The notes beneath the pieces are model-generated. The model saw only the letters and a list, made by a program, of their open reading frames with translations. It was not told the DNA's origin and made no database searches. From positions 62,001 to 126,000 of the forward strand of contig JAUSCD010000033.1 of the NCBI GenBank assembly GCA_030651695.1: 64,000 bases of DNA, read 5' to 3'. This DNA is from Pseudohongiella sp. (GTDB lineage: Bacteria; Pseudomonadota; Gammaproteobacteria; Pseudomonadales; Pseudohongiellaceae). Below are positions 52,434 through 61,389 of this stretch, one piece after another. A program made the translations under genes and the position numbers. Position 1 is the first letter of the stretch; each line of letters opens with the position of its first letter.

Positions 52434-54029
52434 ATGGCGCACACCCCCACTCCTTCAGATAATTCAACTAACCCCGAACGCCAGAAAGGCATCCTGGGGT
52501 GGATTGAATACACCGGTAACCAATTGCCCGACCCGGTATTCCTGTTCTTCTGGCTGATAGGTGGCGTGATCGTGATCAGTGTGATCATGGCCATGCTGGG
52601 TGTCGCGGCCACACACCCGACACAAACGCTGGCCGATGGCAGCCCACTGATAATCGAGGCTGCCAGCCTGCTGTCAGCCGACAATCTGCAACGCCTGCTG
52701 ACCCAGATGCCGGCCACCTTTGCCCACTTCCATCCCCTGGGTTACGTGCTGCTGGTAATGCTCGGCGCCGGTGTTGCAGAACGCAGCGGCTTGTTTGCAA
52801 CAGCTATGAGTTCGGCCGTAAAAATGGCCCCTCTGGCGTTGCTGACACCGGTTGTGGCATTTCTGTCAATGATGGGCAATCTGGCTGTTGACGCTGCGTA
52901 TGTAGTGCTGATTCCTCTAGCCGGCGTCATCTACGCTGCCGCCGGCCGGCATCCAATAGCTGGCATCGCAGCCGCATTCGCAGGCGTATCCGGTGGCTTT
53001 TCAGCGAACCTGATCCCGGGCCAGCTGGACGCCTTGCTGTTTGGCATTACTGAAGCAGCAGTGGTCACCATCGACCAGAGCTGGGTCATGAATATCGCCG
53101 GCAACTGGTTCTTCATTGCCACCATGGTGTTTGTTTACCTGCCGGTCATCTGGTACGTGACTGACAAAATCATCGAACCCAGACTAGGTTCGCCCCGAGA
53201 GATTATTGCCAACAACAGCGTTGGCCTTGCCAGCCGCGAGGACGGCCGCACCAGCGATGCAGAGCGCGCAGGTCTGCGACGTGCAGGTCTGGCGGCTCTT
53301 GGAATCATACTGTTGTGGGTTGTACTGTGTTTTGCGCCGGGCACCCCATTGATCAATGAAGAGGCCGGAGCCGCCAGCCTGCAACCGTTCTACCAGTCAC
53401 TGGTGGCCGCATTTTTCTTCCTGTTTCTGGCATGCGGCTGGGCCTATGGCTCTGCGGCCGGCACCATTAAAGATCATCGCGACGTGGTCGCAATGATGTC
53501 AGGCGCAATGGCGGATCTGTCTTATTACATTGTGCTGGCGTTCGCGGCAGCGCATTTTGTGGCGATGTTCAACTGGTCCAACCTCGGGCTTATTTTTGCA
53601 ATTAATGGTGCGGAGGTCATCCGCTCGGCTGAACTGCCCATGCCTTTGCTGATCGGATTGATTGTGCTGCTGACGGCTTCAATCAATTTGTTTATCGGCT
53701 CTGCCAGCGCCAAATGGGCGCTGCTGGCACCGGTGCTGGTCCCCATGCTGATTCTGTTGGGCATCAGTCCCGAAATGACCACAGCTGCCTACCGAGTCGG
53801 AGACGGCGCGACCAACATCATCACTCCGCTGATGCCCTACTTCCCGCTGATATTGGCATTCTGCCAGCGCTGGAACAAAAACTTCGGGCTGGGATCGCTG
53901 GCTGCAACAATGATTCCCTACAGCATCTGGATGCTGATCACTGGCGTGATTCTGGCGATGATATGGGTATGGCTGGGCTTGCCGCTGGGGCCAGGTGTGG
54001 GGACTGAGTATTTGCTGCCGGTTAATTGA
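52434..54029 (+). CDS. AbgT family transporter
   Basis: Secondary transporter of 531 aa with about twelve hydrophobic helices. The AbgT pattern is seen in GILGWIEYTGNQLPDPVFLF, VLLVMLGAGVAERSGLF and VRVGDGATN-like YRVGDGATNIITPLMPYFP. Members take up p-aminobenzoyl-glutamate or export sulfonamides. The ATG at 52434 is preceded by ACAGGAA. No abgAB hydrolase is nearby, so drug export or folate fragment exchange are both open. It is likely controlled by the divergent XRE regulator. Confidence 0.9.
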   Translation: MAHTPTPSDNSTNPERQKGILGWIEYTGNQLPDPVFLFFWLIGGVIVISVIMAMLGVAATHPTQTLADGSPLIIEAASLLSADNLQRLLTQMPATFAHFHPLGYVLLVMLGAGVAERSGLFATAMSSAVKMAPLALLTPVVAFLSMMGNLAVDAAYVVLIPLAGVIYAAAGRHPIAGIAAAFAGVSGGFSANLIPGQLDALLFGITEAAVVTIDQSWVMNIAGNWFFIATMVFVYLPVIWYVTDKIIEPRLGSPREIIANNSVGLASREDGRTSDAERAGLRRAGLAALGIILLWVVLCFAPGTPLINEEAGAASLQPFYQSLVAAFFFLFLACGWAYGSAAGTIKDHRDVVAMMSGAMADLSYYIVLAFAAAHFVAMFNWSNLGLIFAINGAEVIRSAELPMPLLIGLIVLLTASINLFIGSASAKWALLAPVLVPMLILLGISPEMTTAAYRVGDGATNIITPLMPYFPLILAFCQRWNKNFGLGSLAATMIPYSIWMLITGVILAMIWVWLGLPLGPGVGTEYLLPVN

Positions 54030-54046
54030 TTCAGTCACTTCGGGTA

Positions 54047-54075
54047 GCCGGGTGATCTGAGTCAGAGCACCCGGC
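54047..54075 (+). terminator. Hairpin after the AbgT gene
   Basis: GCCGGGTG (54047-54054) and CACCCGGC (54068-54075) form a perfect 8-bp stem with a 13-nt loop, 17 bp after the stop codon. No T tract follows. Confidence 0.5.
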
Positions 54076-54159
54076 CGACAGAACCAGCGGGAAGTTCCTC
54101 GGCTTATTCGCCTCGCTCACTTTCCACTGTTCCTGCCGTCCTCGATTGGACGCTGCTGG

Positions 54160-55971
54160 TTACTGCACTGAAGCTGTCGCCACCGGCGCTGGCGCCTGCT
54201 CAACATACTGCCAGCTCACTGAACCGAAGAACATTTCGTCCCAGCTCTGCAGACCCCAGGGTACACTTCGGTCCGGATCGGGATTCATCTTGTTCTGGCT
54301 TGAGTTATCAAATGCGCCGGTTGCCACAATTACGGTACCGGCCGGAACCAGTTTCGGTTCTCGCAACTGATAACGCAGCTGCCAGTTATAATTATAGTTG
54401 GCGATATTGATCAGCTCTTCACGTGTGCCGTCCGGATACTGCGCCTCAAAACGCATGCGCTTGCCCCGGAAGTGCATATGCGGCAGGAACGCGTGAAGGT
54501 AGGCGTCACGTGGCACAGTAATCGCTTTGGTCTGCTCAAAATCCGGATCGTTCGGCGGGATATGCGTCCAGTCCGGAGTAAAGATGCACGCACACTGGCC
54601 GGACATACGTTTCTCAGGCACCACACCTTCCGGGTAGAACCAGATGCCAATACGACTATGATCAACGGTTTCGCGGCCATTCGTGGTGTAGTGCAACTGC
54701 AAGGCCAGCTGAGAACCGGCCTTTAACAAGCCACCCGTGTTTTCAGGCTCGTGACTGGGTTCGGCGCCGGGGATATAAGCCGTAATATTGGCTTCATCCG
54801 CGCTGCCACCACCCAGAAACTGACCGCGACCACTGGCGCCCGGAGGCAGAATGCTGTTCAGTGTGTGGTGCAGCACTGTGCGGTCACCGGCAATGTATTG
54901 ACTTGCACGCACCCATCGGTCTTCGGTGAGACCTTCAAATGGCACAACGACATTGATGTAGTCAAGCACACCGGTCGCAGGAATAGTCTGAGGTGGCAAC
55001 TCGACAATCAAATCCGGCTCGCCAAAAGCCCACTCGGTTGGGGGCCACACCAGTTCAGCCAGGGGGTCAACGCTGCCATCGCGCTGAGAACCCTGCGCAA
55101 TCCAATGCAGCAGAGTCTGCTGATCTTCCGGAGTCACAGTGTAACTGTTCACAAAATCGCCAACATGCGGATCAATCTGTCCGGGCGGCATACGCTTGGT
55201 CATCAGTACTTCGCGTATCATCGGAGACCAGCCTTGTGCCATGGAGTGACTGTCCAGTGCAAACGGAGCGATGCCACCATCGCGGTGGCAGCTGGCGCAG
55301 TTTTCAGCCAGAATCGGAGCCACTTCTTTTTCGTAAGACACTGAGCGCGCCATATTGTGATCGCGTGCAGCGTAGGTAATTGCGTCGCCAGTGACAGCAA
55401 CAACAGAATTGCTTACCGGCTGACCTGCGTCTATTTCAGCCAACGCTGTTTCCAGCCCTGTCACAGACCCACGGTATACCAAACGGAAGGAACGGGGATC
55501 ATAAACCAGCACTTCACCCGCGGCTTTAACGTCCATTGATTCGGCAACGAGCTGTGCATCATCAATCAACACCGGAATTTCGTTGCCTGCGGCGGCAACC
55601 GAGCTGATTACCGACTCGCGCGATTGTCCCAACGGGTTGATCATAAAAAACTGGAAACTGTCCTTGTGCGCCGCCTGCAGAGCCTGGAACTGCGGTACTG
55701 CCTGGCGGAAGGATTCACTGCCGTTGGCCTGCACCAGCAGCACAATTGCTTTACGGTTGTCGTACCAGCTCATGTGATGGAAGTAACCGTTCTGATCCAA
55801 CAGGGAAAAATCACCCACTCTCATGCCGATGTCTGAGGAGTTGTTTTGCACTTGAGCACTCTGGGCATGAGCTGATTGCGACAATGCAGGAGCGGACAAC
55901 GCAGTTATCAGCGCAGCGGCGGACAACAGGGATATCAGGTTCAGCGAACGTCTGAACGGAATACTGTTCAT
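54160..55971 (-). CDS. Redoxin-like / cytochrome c / copper type II monooxygenase-like fusion
   Basis: Exported protein of 603 aa with three domains. Residues 45-190 have a thioredoxin or peroxiredoxin fold (VGDFSLLDQNGYFHHMSWYD) but contain no cysteine: the position of the active CxxC reads ANGSESF. Residues 212-300 include one haem c motif CASCH (225-229) and a likely axial Met261. Residues 320-590 resemble peptidylglycine or dopamine monooxygenases: HH 368-369, H427 (LQLHYTTNG), H498/H500 (LPHMHFRGK) and a possible Met580 (WDEM) fit CuH and CuM ligands. It would be a periplasmic copper oxidase or monooxygenase fed by its own haem. The substrate is unknown. GGAG precedes the ATG at 55971. 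Confidence 0.82.
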   Translation of the reverse strand: MNSIPFRRSLNLISLLSAAALITALSAPALSQSAHAQSAQVQNNSSDIGMRVGDFSLLDQNGYFHHMSWYDNRKAIVLLVQANGSESFRQAVPQFQALQAAHKDSFQFFMINPLGQSRESVISSVAAAGNEIPVLIDDAQLVAESMDVKAAGEVLVYDPRSFRLVYRGSVTGLETALAEIDAGQPVSNSVVAVTGDAITYAARDHNMARSVSYEKEVAPILAENCASCHRDGGIAPFALDSHSMAQGWSPMIREVLMTKRMPPGQIDPHVGDFVNSYTVTPEDQQTLLHWIAQGSQRDGSVDPLAELVWPPTEWAFGEPDLIVELPPQTIPATGVLDYINVVVPFEGLTEDRWVRASQYIAGDRTVLHHTLNSILPPGASGRGQFLGGGSADEANITAYIPGAEPSHEPENTGGLLKAGSQLALQLHYTTNGRETVDHSRIGIWFYPEGVVPEKRMSGQCACIFTPDWTHIPPNDPDFEQTKAITVPRDAYLHAFLPHMHFRGKRMRFEAQYPDGTREELINIANYNYNWQLRYQLREPKLVPAGTVIVATGAFDNSSQNKMNPDPDRSVPWGLQSWDEMFFGSVSWQYVEQAPAPVATASVQ

Positions 55972-56369
55972 ATTTTTCTCCGGGGTCAGACCTCGGCCGG
56001 CACGGCATGGAGGCACCCATTAATCATTGTTATTGTCGGACAAACGGCTTTTGAATCTGGTGTTGCAGGCGCGATTTCCCTTGAGCGCCAAACTGAATAC
56101 CATGAATGAATTCAGTTTTCCAACGGACTGGCTGACGCTATCACACGCTCTGGCACGACTCAATAGCACACACGCCAGGAAATCCCCGGTTTCGACTAAC
56201 GGAGTGCCCTCATCGATTTGGGCGACGCGAGCCTGATATTTGGACTTGGGAAATGCCTCAGTCTTCCGGTACACTTGACGGCGAACACATGCTCTAAATC
56301 CAAAAAGACCAAGCCGGTTTTACCGTCTGTCATCAGCCATCCGTCATATAAAGAGAAGAAGGACCGATC
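55972..56369. other. Intergenic region without recognisable features
   Basis: A 398-bp gap between divergently transcribed genes. Several short open frames exist on both strands but none has a ribosome binding site or recognisable product. I see no clear palindrome, repeat or RNA structure, so I record only that both promoters must lie here. Confidence 0.5.
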
Positions 56370-57551
56370 ATGAGAGAAGCCGTCATAGTGGCAACCGCCC
56401 GAACCCCGATTGGTAAAGCCTATCGCGGAGCATTCAACAACACTGAAGGCCCTACCCTGGGCGGCCACGCCATTCGCGAAGCCGTTAAGCGCGCGGGCAT
56501 CGCCCTCAACGAAGTAGACGATGTGGTCATGGGCTGCGCCGTACAACAGGGCACTACGGGTTATAACATTGGCCGCCTGGCATCTGTCGCCGCCGGCCTG
56601 CCAAACACGGTTTCAGGCATGAGCATGGACCGTCAGTGTGCCTCCGGCATGATGGCCATTGCCACAGCAGCCAAACAGATCATCGTCGACAATATGGACA
56701 TCGTTATTGGAGCAGGACTGGAATCCATCAGCCTGGTGCAGAACGATCACCGCAACAAGTTCCGCACTGTTGATCAGAACGTACTGACCATGTCTCAGCA
56801 TGCTTATATGCCCATGCTGCAAACTGCTGAAGTGGTTGCAAAACGCTACGGCATCAGCCGTGACGCGCAGGACGAATACAGCTTGCAGAGCCAGCAGCGC
56901 ACAGCTGCAGCGCAGGCCGCTGGCAAGTTCGACCAGGAAATTGCACCAATGGAATCCTCCATGGGTATCGCCGACAAAGCTACCGGCGAAATCAGCTTCA
57001 AAACTGTCACATTGACCAAAGACGAAGGCAATCGTCCGGAAACTACTCTGGAAGGTCTGAAAAGCCTGAAGCCGGTTATTGAAGGCGGTTGCATCACAGC
57101 CGGTAACGCCAGCCAGTTGTCAGACGGCGCATCTGCCAGCATCCTGATGGACAGTAAACTCGCTGAAAAACGTGGACTGACGCCGCTTGGCGCCTACCGG
57201 GGCATGGCCGTTGCCGGCTGTGATCCGGATGAAATGGGTATTGGTCCGGTGTTTGCGATTCCTGTGTTGCTGAAGCGTTTTGGCCTGAAGATGGAAGACA
57301 TCGGTCTCTGGGAACTCAATGAGGCGTTTGCGGTGCAGGTTCTGTACTGCCGCGACAAGCTGGGCATTCCGGATGAGCTGCTGAACGTTAACGGTGGCGC
57401 GATCTCTATTGGTCATCCTTATGGCATGAGCGGTGCGCGTATGGTTGGTCATGCGTTGATTGAAGGTAAACGCCGTGGAGCCAAGTATGTGGTTTGCACC
57501 ATGTGCATCGGTGGCGGCATGGGCGCAGCTGGCTTGTTCGAGGTTTATTGA
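56370..57551 (+). CDS. Acetyl-CoA acyltransferase (thiolase), FadA-like
   Basis: Thiolase of 393 aa. The nucleophile is C90 in [43 protein letters not shown] and [13 protein letters not shown] complete the active site. It resembles degradative 3-ketoacyl-CoA thiolases. AAGAAGGA precedes the ATG. No fadB-like partner is adjacent. It is divergent from the monooxygenase fusion and followed by a repeat island. Confidence 0.9.
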   Translation: MREAVIVATARTPIGKAYRGAFNNTEGPTLGGHAIREAVKRAGIALNEVDDVVMGCAVQQGTTGYNIGRLASVAAGLPNTVSGMSMDRQCASGMMAIATAAKQIIVDNMDIVIGAGLESISLVQNDHRNKFRTVDQNVLTMSQHAYMPMLQTAEVVAKRYGISRDAQDEYSLQSQQRTAAAQAAGKFDQEIAPMESSMGIADKATGEISFKTVTLTKDEGNRPETTLEGLKSLKPVIEGGCITAGNASQLSDGASASILMDSKLAEKRGLTPLGAYRGMAVAGCDPDEMGIGPVFAIPVLLKRFGLKMEDIGLWELNEAFAVQVLYCRDKLGIPDELLNVNGGAISIGHPYGMSGARMVGHALIEGKRRGAKYVVCTMCIGGGMGAAGLFEVY

Positions 57552-57577
57552 TCTTCGTTGCACTCCGATTGCCAATC

Positions 57578-58060
57578 TGTGCGCCGGGGTGTGTGAGCTG
57601 GACACGCCGTGAACCCATCCATGGGGGCTCGGCGGCGCCCGTCCGGGGCGCCGACGGTCCGGCTCACACACCCCGGCACACAGCTCTCTTTCAGTGGTTG
57701 CGGCTAGATCGCTCACTGCGAAGGAAGCGCCAGCCGCGGCTTCTTTTCAAGGGAGCCGCTGCCGCACCGCAGGTTCATTGATGTTTATTGGCGTGCGGAC
57801 GTAGCACTGCTGTTTGGTTTTCTGTAGTGCGGTTGCCGTCCGATCTGGCACTGCTGTCTGGGTGTTTCTCTTACGGTGGTTGCTGTACGGATTTGGCACT
57901 GCAGCTTGAGTGCCGGTCGTGGTGGGGTTATGACTGCAGGAGCCTCGGCGGACAGGCCGGTTTTTGCTCCTGCAAAACCGGCATTTCCGCCATCCATGGC
58001 GGTCAGACAGTCCGCCGCGGAGCCCTGCATGGACGTACTTGTGGGCGTCTCCTGAAGACA
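57578..58060. repeat. Non-coding repeat island
   Basis: About 480 bp without a credible gene. CCGGGGTGTGTGAGC (57584-57598) and GCTCACACACCCCGG (57662-57676) are 15-bp perfect inverted arms around a nested stem CGGCGCCC/GGGCGCCG (57633-57653). Next come three imperfect direct repeats led by GCACTGCTG (57804, 57848, 57896). Then a hairpin GCCGGTTTTTG..GCAAAACCGGC (57956-57982) and the palindrome CCGCCATCCATGGCGG (57987-58002). The 57956-57982 stem has a relative at 34073-34099. This is probably a cluster of dispersed palindromic elements. Confidence 0.75.
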
Positions 58061-58100
58061 TAACCTCATCGCGGCCGGCACACCGGCGCTGAGGTCAAAA

Positions 58101-58535
58101 TCAAACAGCAAACAATTGCGACTCAATATCACGGAAGGCTTTGAACTCCAGCGCATTGCCCGACGGATCCCTGAAGAACATTGTTGCCTGCTCACCCGGC
58201 AGACCTTTAAACCGGATATAGGGCTCAATCACAAATTCCGTCCCCATCGCACGCAAACGCTGCTCGAACTCAGCGAACTCCTCCATCGTCAGCACCACCC
58301 CAAAATGCGGCACCGGCACACCGTGGCCGTCAACATGGTTGGAATGCTGATGCACGGAACCATCCTTGCCAAGAGTAGGATTCAGATGCACCACCAACTG
58401 GTGGCCAAAAAGATTGTAATCAATCCAGTGATCGGAACTGCGCCCTTGGGGCAGGTTCATGCGCGAGCCATAAAACTCGCGGGCTTCTTCCAGATCACGC
58501 ACGGGGATAGCAAGGTGGAAAGGTCTCAACATCAT
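58101..58535 (-). CDS. VOC family protein (glyoxalase-type)
   Basis: Vicinal oxygen chelate protein of 144 aa. It starts [21 protein letters not shown], a classical VOC beginning with a metal-binding His, and ends [15 protein letters not shown], including the conserved Glu. A middle histidine is in [13 protein letters not shown]. It is probably a metal-dependent dioxygenase or lyase of unknown substrate. The frame runs upstream into arfB; the ATG at 58535 (or 58532) is chosen. Confidence 0.86.
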   Translation of the reverse strand: MMLRPFHLAIPVRDLEEAREFYGSRMNLPQGRSSDHWIDYNLFGHQLVVHLNPTLGKDGSVHQHSNHVDGHGVPVPHFGVVLTMEEFAEFEQRLRAMGTEFVIEPYIRFKGLPGEQATMFFRDPSGNALEFKAFRDIESQLFAV

Positions 58536-58575
58536 CAAAGGTCCTGAACGGTTTTTTATAAAATATACGGAAACT

Positions 58576-58989
58576 CTAGTCGGCAACCGGTTTGCCACGC
58601 AAGGACTTGACGGTAGACACCTTGCGTTTACTCTCGAGGCGCTGACGTTTTTGCGACTTCGGTATGCGTGTGGCGAGCCTTGGCGGCGCGACTTCGCAGG
58701 CTTTTTCGATCAACGCTTTAAGGCGCTCGATGGCGTCTTCGCGGTTTTTCTCCTGTGTGCGGAAACGCTGGGCCTTTATCACAATAACCCCATCGGCGCT
58801 CATGCGGCGATCGCGTAATGCCAACACCAGCGCTTTCACATCGTCAGGCAAGGAAGAAGCAGGCACATCAAAACGCAAATGAATGGCAGATGACACCTTG
58901 TTGACATTCTGGCCGCCTGCGCCTTGCGCCCGGATCGCTGACAAATCAATATCCTGGGCCAAAATATAATCTGACACTGTCTTACTCAT
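58576..58989 (-). CDS. arfB: Alternative ribosome-rescue peptidyl-tRNA hydrolase ArfB
   Basis: Class I release-factor-like protein of 137 aa. The GGQ motif is at residues 25-27 ([20 protein letters not shown]), and the C-terminal tail is very basic ([18 protein letters not shown]), inserting into the empty mRNA channel of stalled ribosomes. It releases peptides from non-stop complexes. The ATG at 58989 is preferred over the longer frame, which runs into the promoter region of the candidate small RNA. Confidence 0.93.
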   Translation of the reverse strand: MSKTVSDYILAQDIDLSAIRAQGAGGQNVNKVSSAIHLRFDVPASSLPDDVKALVLALRDRRMSADGVIVIKAQRFRTQEKNREDAIERLKALIEKACEVAPPRLATRIPKSQKRQRLESKRKVSTVKSLRGKPVAD

Positions 58990-59161
58990 CAATAAAACCT
59001 TATTTAGACAATACGCTGTCATCATGCACGCTGATGATGCCCCAGCCTGGTGCGCTGGCGTTGAAAAAGAACCAAAACGATACTGACCTGATCTGGCGAA
59101 TATGCCGATACCAACCCTGTTAACCACCCAAAATTGCACGAAAAATTTATTTAAATATAAA

Positions 59162-59208
59162 TATCAAACACTTATTTTTATCGGCCAAAAGCTGGCATAG
59201 CGTATGCA
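59162..59208 (+). promoter_or_regulatory. Sigma-54 type promoter with IHF-like site
   Basis: TGGCATAGCGTATGCA (59193-59208) keeps the invariant GG (59194-59195) and GC (59206-59207) with exactly ten bases between, close to the TGGCAC-N5-TTGCA consensus. TATCAAACACTTA (59162-59174) is a full match to the IHF consensus WATCAANNNNTTR and lies in AT-rich DNA about 50 bp upstream of the expected start. That is where IHF bends DNA for an enhancer-bound activator. No activator site was identified. Confidence 0.7.
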
Positions 59209-59218
59209 TTATATAAAT

Positions 59219-59330
59219 CAAGCATCAGCATTCCCCTGCTGATGGCTTGAATGGAATTGACTCTCCCCTTTTCCATTGATGGGTGATAATTCGCCCACGT
59301 ATGAGCCAAGCTCCACGTGGGCTTTTTTTT
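59219..59330 (+). ncRNA. Candidate sigma-54-dependent small RNA or attenuator leader
   Basis: Starting at the predicted +1 (about 59219), 112 nt can form three stems. Stem 1 is 59218-59229 with 59238-59250 (one bulge, loop ATTCCCCT). Stem 2 is AATGGAA (59250-59256) with TTCCATT (59271-59277, loop with CTCTCCCCTT). Stem 3 is the intrinsic terminator. Both apical loops carry a CCCC run, which could pair with GGGG or AGGAG of ribosome binding sites. It encodes no protein. An alternative reading is a regulated 5' leader of the nuclease gene 133 bp further on. Confidence 0.6.
59293..59330 (+). terminator. Intrinsic terminator of the candidate RNA
   Basis: GCCCACGT (59293-59300) and ACGTGGGC (59315-59322) form a perfect 8-bp stem with a 14-nt loop, followed directly by eight T (59323-59330). 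No coding gene ends immediately upstream on this strand, which is what points to a non-coding transcript. Confidence 0.93.
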
Positions 59331-59463
59331 GCCTGGCATCTATGTTCAGTTCTGCCCTCGTCTTGCTTAGTCTCAACTATACCCTAACAATAAAACAGCA
59401 CACAGCCAGCAATGTTCTGGTCTGTTACACTGTGCGCCTCGCATTTATGCCACAGGCCCATTT

Positions 59464-60477
59464 ATGTTCTTGTATTGCCAAAAATTAAAGCTTGCCAGCG
59501 CGATGTTCGCGGGCCTTGTGGCAAGTCTGATGGCAACCGGTGTTACCGCATGGGATGCCACCGGGCACCGACTGACGGCATACGTCGCTTGGGAATTCAT
59601 GTCAGAGCAGTCCAAAGAACGAACACTGACTATCCTGCGTTCACATCCAAGGTTTGACAGAGATTTTCTGAATGCTATGCCGGACAACGTCCGTGCTACC
59701 GACATGAGGCAACAGGATCGCTGGTTGTTCGGCCAGGCCGCCATCTGGCCTGATCTGGCGCGGAGTTTTTCGGGTGCTGACAGCCGCCGTTACGATCATC
59801 CGGAATGGCACTGGGTCGATGGCGCGTGGGTGCGCGACGAAGCGACTCGTCAGGGCAACCTTTACGTCAATACCGAGGCCTTTGCTGACATCGAGGGAAT
59901 TCCTGCAGAGCGCGTGCAGCGTCGCTCACAGGCGGAAAATGTGGTTACTGCCATTGACCTGGCCGTGTATGAAATGAGTCATGCCCGGGATCCGGCAGAA
60001 CAGGCTCTGGCGCTGAGTTGGTTTTTGCACCTGACCGGGGATATTCATCAGCCACTGCACACCGGAGGGCTGGTCTCTGCACGGATGTTTTCAGACGGTG
60101 ATCGTGGCGGAAATGGCATTCGAGTGCGCTCAGGGAGTACCGGGAGCAATTTACACGCAGTATGGGACGGAGCCTTACGCGGACCAACATTGGAAACATC
60201 TTTGCGGATGCTCATTGATATTGCTGGAGACATTGCTGCCAACAAACAACTTGCTGAGTACGCACCCACCCGGTGGTTGCAGGAAAGCCGTGACTACTTG
60301 CTGAGCAGCGTGTACCCGGACACCGTCATCAGCAACGTACTGCGCAGTGAGAACACCGGCAATCAGCCCGGAACCATTACGCTCAGCGAAGCGTATGAAG
60401 AACAGATGCGTATGATCGCTGCGCAGCGTATCGCCGAGGCCGGCGTCAGGATAGCTAACACACTGGGGAATTTATGA
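59464..60477 (+). CDS. S1/P1 family nuclease
   Basis: Exported zinc-dependent nuclease/phosphodiesterase of 337 aa. Mature protein starts with the conserved Trp (W30 in TAWDATGHRL), whose amino group is a metal ligand in this family. Other ligands lie in FLHLTGDIHQPLHTGG, GDRGGNGIRV and NLHAVWDGAL. It would degrade single-stranded nucleic acids or 3'-nucleotides in the envelope or outside, for phosphate or nucleoside scavenging. It overlaps the next gene by ATGA. Confidence 0.9.
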   Translation: MFLYCQKLKLASAMFAGLVASLMATGVTAWDATGHRLTAYVAWEFMSEQSKERTLTILRSHPRFDRDFLNAMPDNVRATDMRQQDRWLFGQAAIWPDLARSFSGADSRRYDHPEWHWVDGAWVRDEATRQGNLYVNTEAFADIEGIPAERVQRRSQAENVVTAIDLAVYEMSHARDPAEQALALSWFLHLTGDIHQPLHTGGLVSARMFSDGDRGGNGIRVRSGSTGSNLHAVWDGALRGPTLETSLRMLIDIAGDIAANKQLAEYAPTRWLQESRDYLLSSVYPDTVISNVLRSENTGNQPGTITLSEAYEEQMRMIAAQRIAEAGVRIANTLGNL

Positions 60478-61361
60478 CGTTTTTTGAATTCAGAACCAAT
60501 ATGGCATTGCTGCTGGCATTTGCATCAACAGCAATCAGTGGTGCAGTGATCTCAGCTGAACCAGCTGGTGAACCCGTTATGATAGAAAAGCCACTTTGGG
60601 AACTTGGTCTTGGCGCCGGCGCATTGGTACAACCGCATTACCCGTCATCCAGCGAGTATCAGGTAAGGGGGCTGGGCCTGCCTTACGTGGTCTATCGGGG
60701 TGATATTCTGCGTATTGGTGATGGTCAATCGGCGCGCGCAGTAGCGGCAGAAAACAGTCTCTATGAGTTGTCGTTATCGTTTGATGCCGCCTTTGATGCA
60801 GAAAGCGATGGCAATGAGTTACGCGAAGGCATGCCCGATCTGGATTTTATTTTTGAAATCGGACCGCAGATGATATTCCACCTGCAGAAGTTTGAGTTCA
60901 GCGATACCAGTCGCTCCGAAATTCAACTGGCACTGCAGGCACGGGCAGCTTTCTCTACTGACTTTGGCCGGGTTAACCACCACGGCTACGTATTTGAACC
61001 CATGCTGCGATACAGGCATTACGGATTGTTTCACCCCCAACTGGAAGGTACTGTGTCATTGAAGCCTCTGTGGGCAACCCGTGATGTGCACGGTTACTTT
61101 TTTGATGTTGCAAATGAATTTGGTATTGCCGGCCGGGAACCTTATCGGGCGAGCGGCGGCTACTTTGGCACCGGCCTGAATTTCTCCGGCACCTGGCATA
61201 TCAACAATAAAGCCCGCATGTTTGTCGGGATACAGACCAGCTTTTATCAAGGTGCTGAAAACATTCAGAGCCCATTGTTTGAAAAGAAATTTAATGCAGG
61301 GTTCGCAGTCGGCCTGGTCTGGTCGCTTATCGAAAGCAAGCGCACGGTGATGCGCATCTAG
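60474..61361 (+). CDS. MipA/OmpV family outer-membrane protein
   Basis: Protein of 295 aa with a signal peptide and an outer-membrane beta-barrel pattern. ELGLGAGALVQPHYPSSSEY at the mature N-terminus, GLGLPYVVYRGDILRI and AGFAVGLVWSLIESKRTVMRI at the end fit MipA/OmpV. It is coupled to the nuclease gene by a 4-bp overlap. MipA-type proteins are scaffolds or porin-like; here it could let nuclease products pass or anchor the enzyme, which is conjecture. Confidence 0.85.
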   Translation: MTFFEFRTNMALLLAFASTAISGAVISAEPAGEPVMIEKPLWELGLGAGALVQPHYPSSSEYQVRGLGLPYVVYRGDILRIGDGQSARAVAAENSLYELSLSFDAAFDAESDGNELREGMPDLDFIFEIGPQMIFHLQKFEFSDTSRSEIQLALQARAAFSTDFGRVNHHGYVFEPMLRYRHYGLFHPQLEGTVSLKPLWATRDVHGYFFDVANEFGIAGREPYRASGGYFGTGLNFSGTWHINNKARMFVGIQTSFYQGAENIQSPLFEKKFNAGFAVGLVWSLIESKRTVMRI

Positions 61362-61389
61362 CAATCAACTGTTACGGAAAACCCGAACA

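Larger units (their letters stand above)
58990..59463. other. Intergenic region with a sigma-54 promoter and candidate RNA
   Basis: 474 bp between arfB and the S1/P1 nuclease gene. The left part is AT-rich and must include the arfB promoter. The middle holds the sigma-54 type promoter, IHF-like site and candidate RNA described separately (59162-59330). After the terminator there are 133 bp leading to the nuclease start codon. An open frame at 59276-59488 crosses the terminator and is not believed. Confidence 0.6.

Noticed and set aside
57578-58060. CRISPR array
   Set aside because: The direct repeats are only three, imperfect, of uneven spacing, and no cas genes are in the window.
57785-58228. 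147-codon open frame on the minus strand through the repeat island
   Set aside because: It overlaps the real VOC gene in another frame, consists of repeat DNA, and its translation is rich in Arg, Ser and Gln with no recognisable domain.
59276-59488. 70-codon open frame between arfB and the nuclease
   Set aside because: It crosses a strong intrinsic terminator and overlaps the nuclease start; no ribosome binding site.
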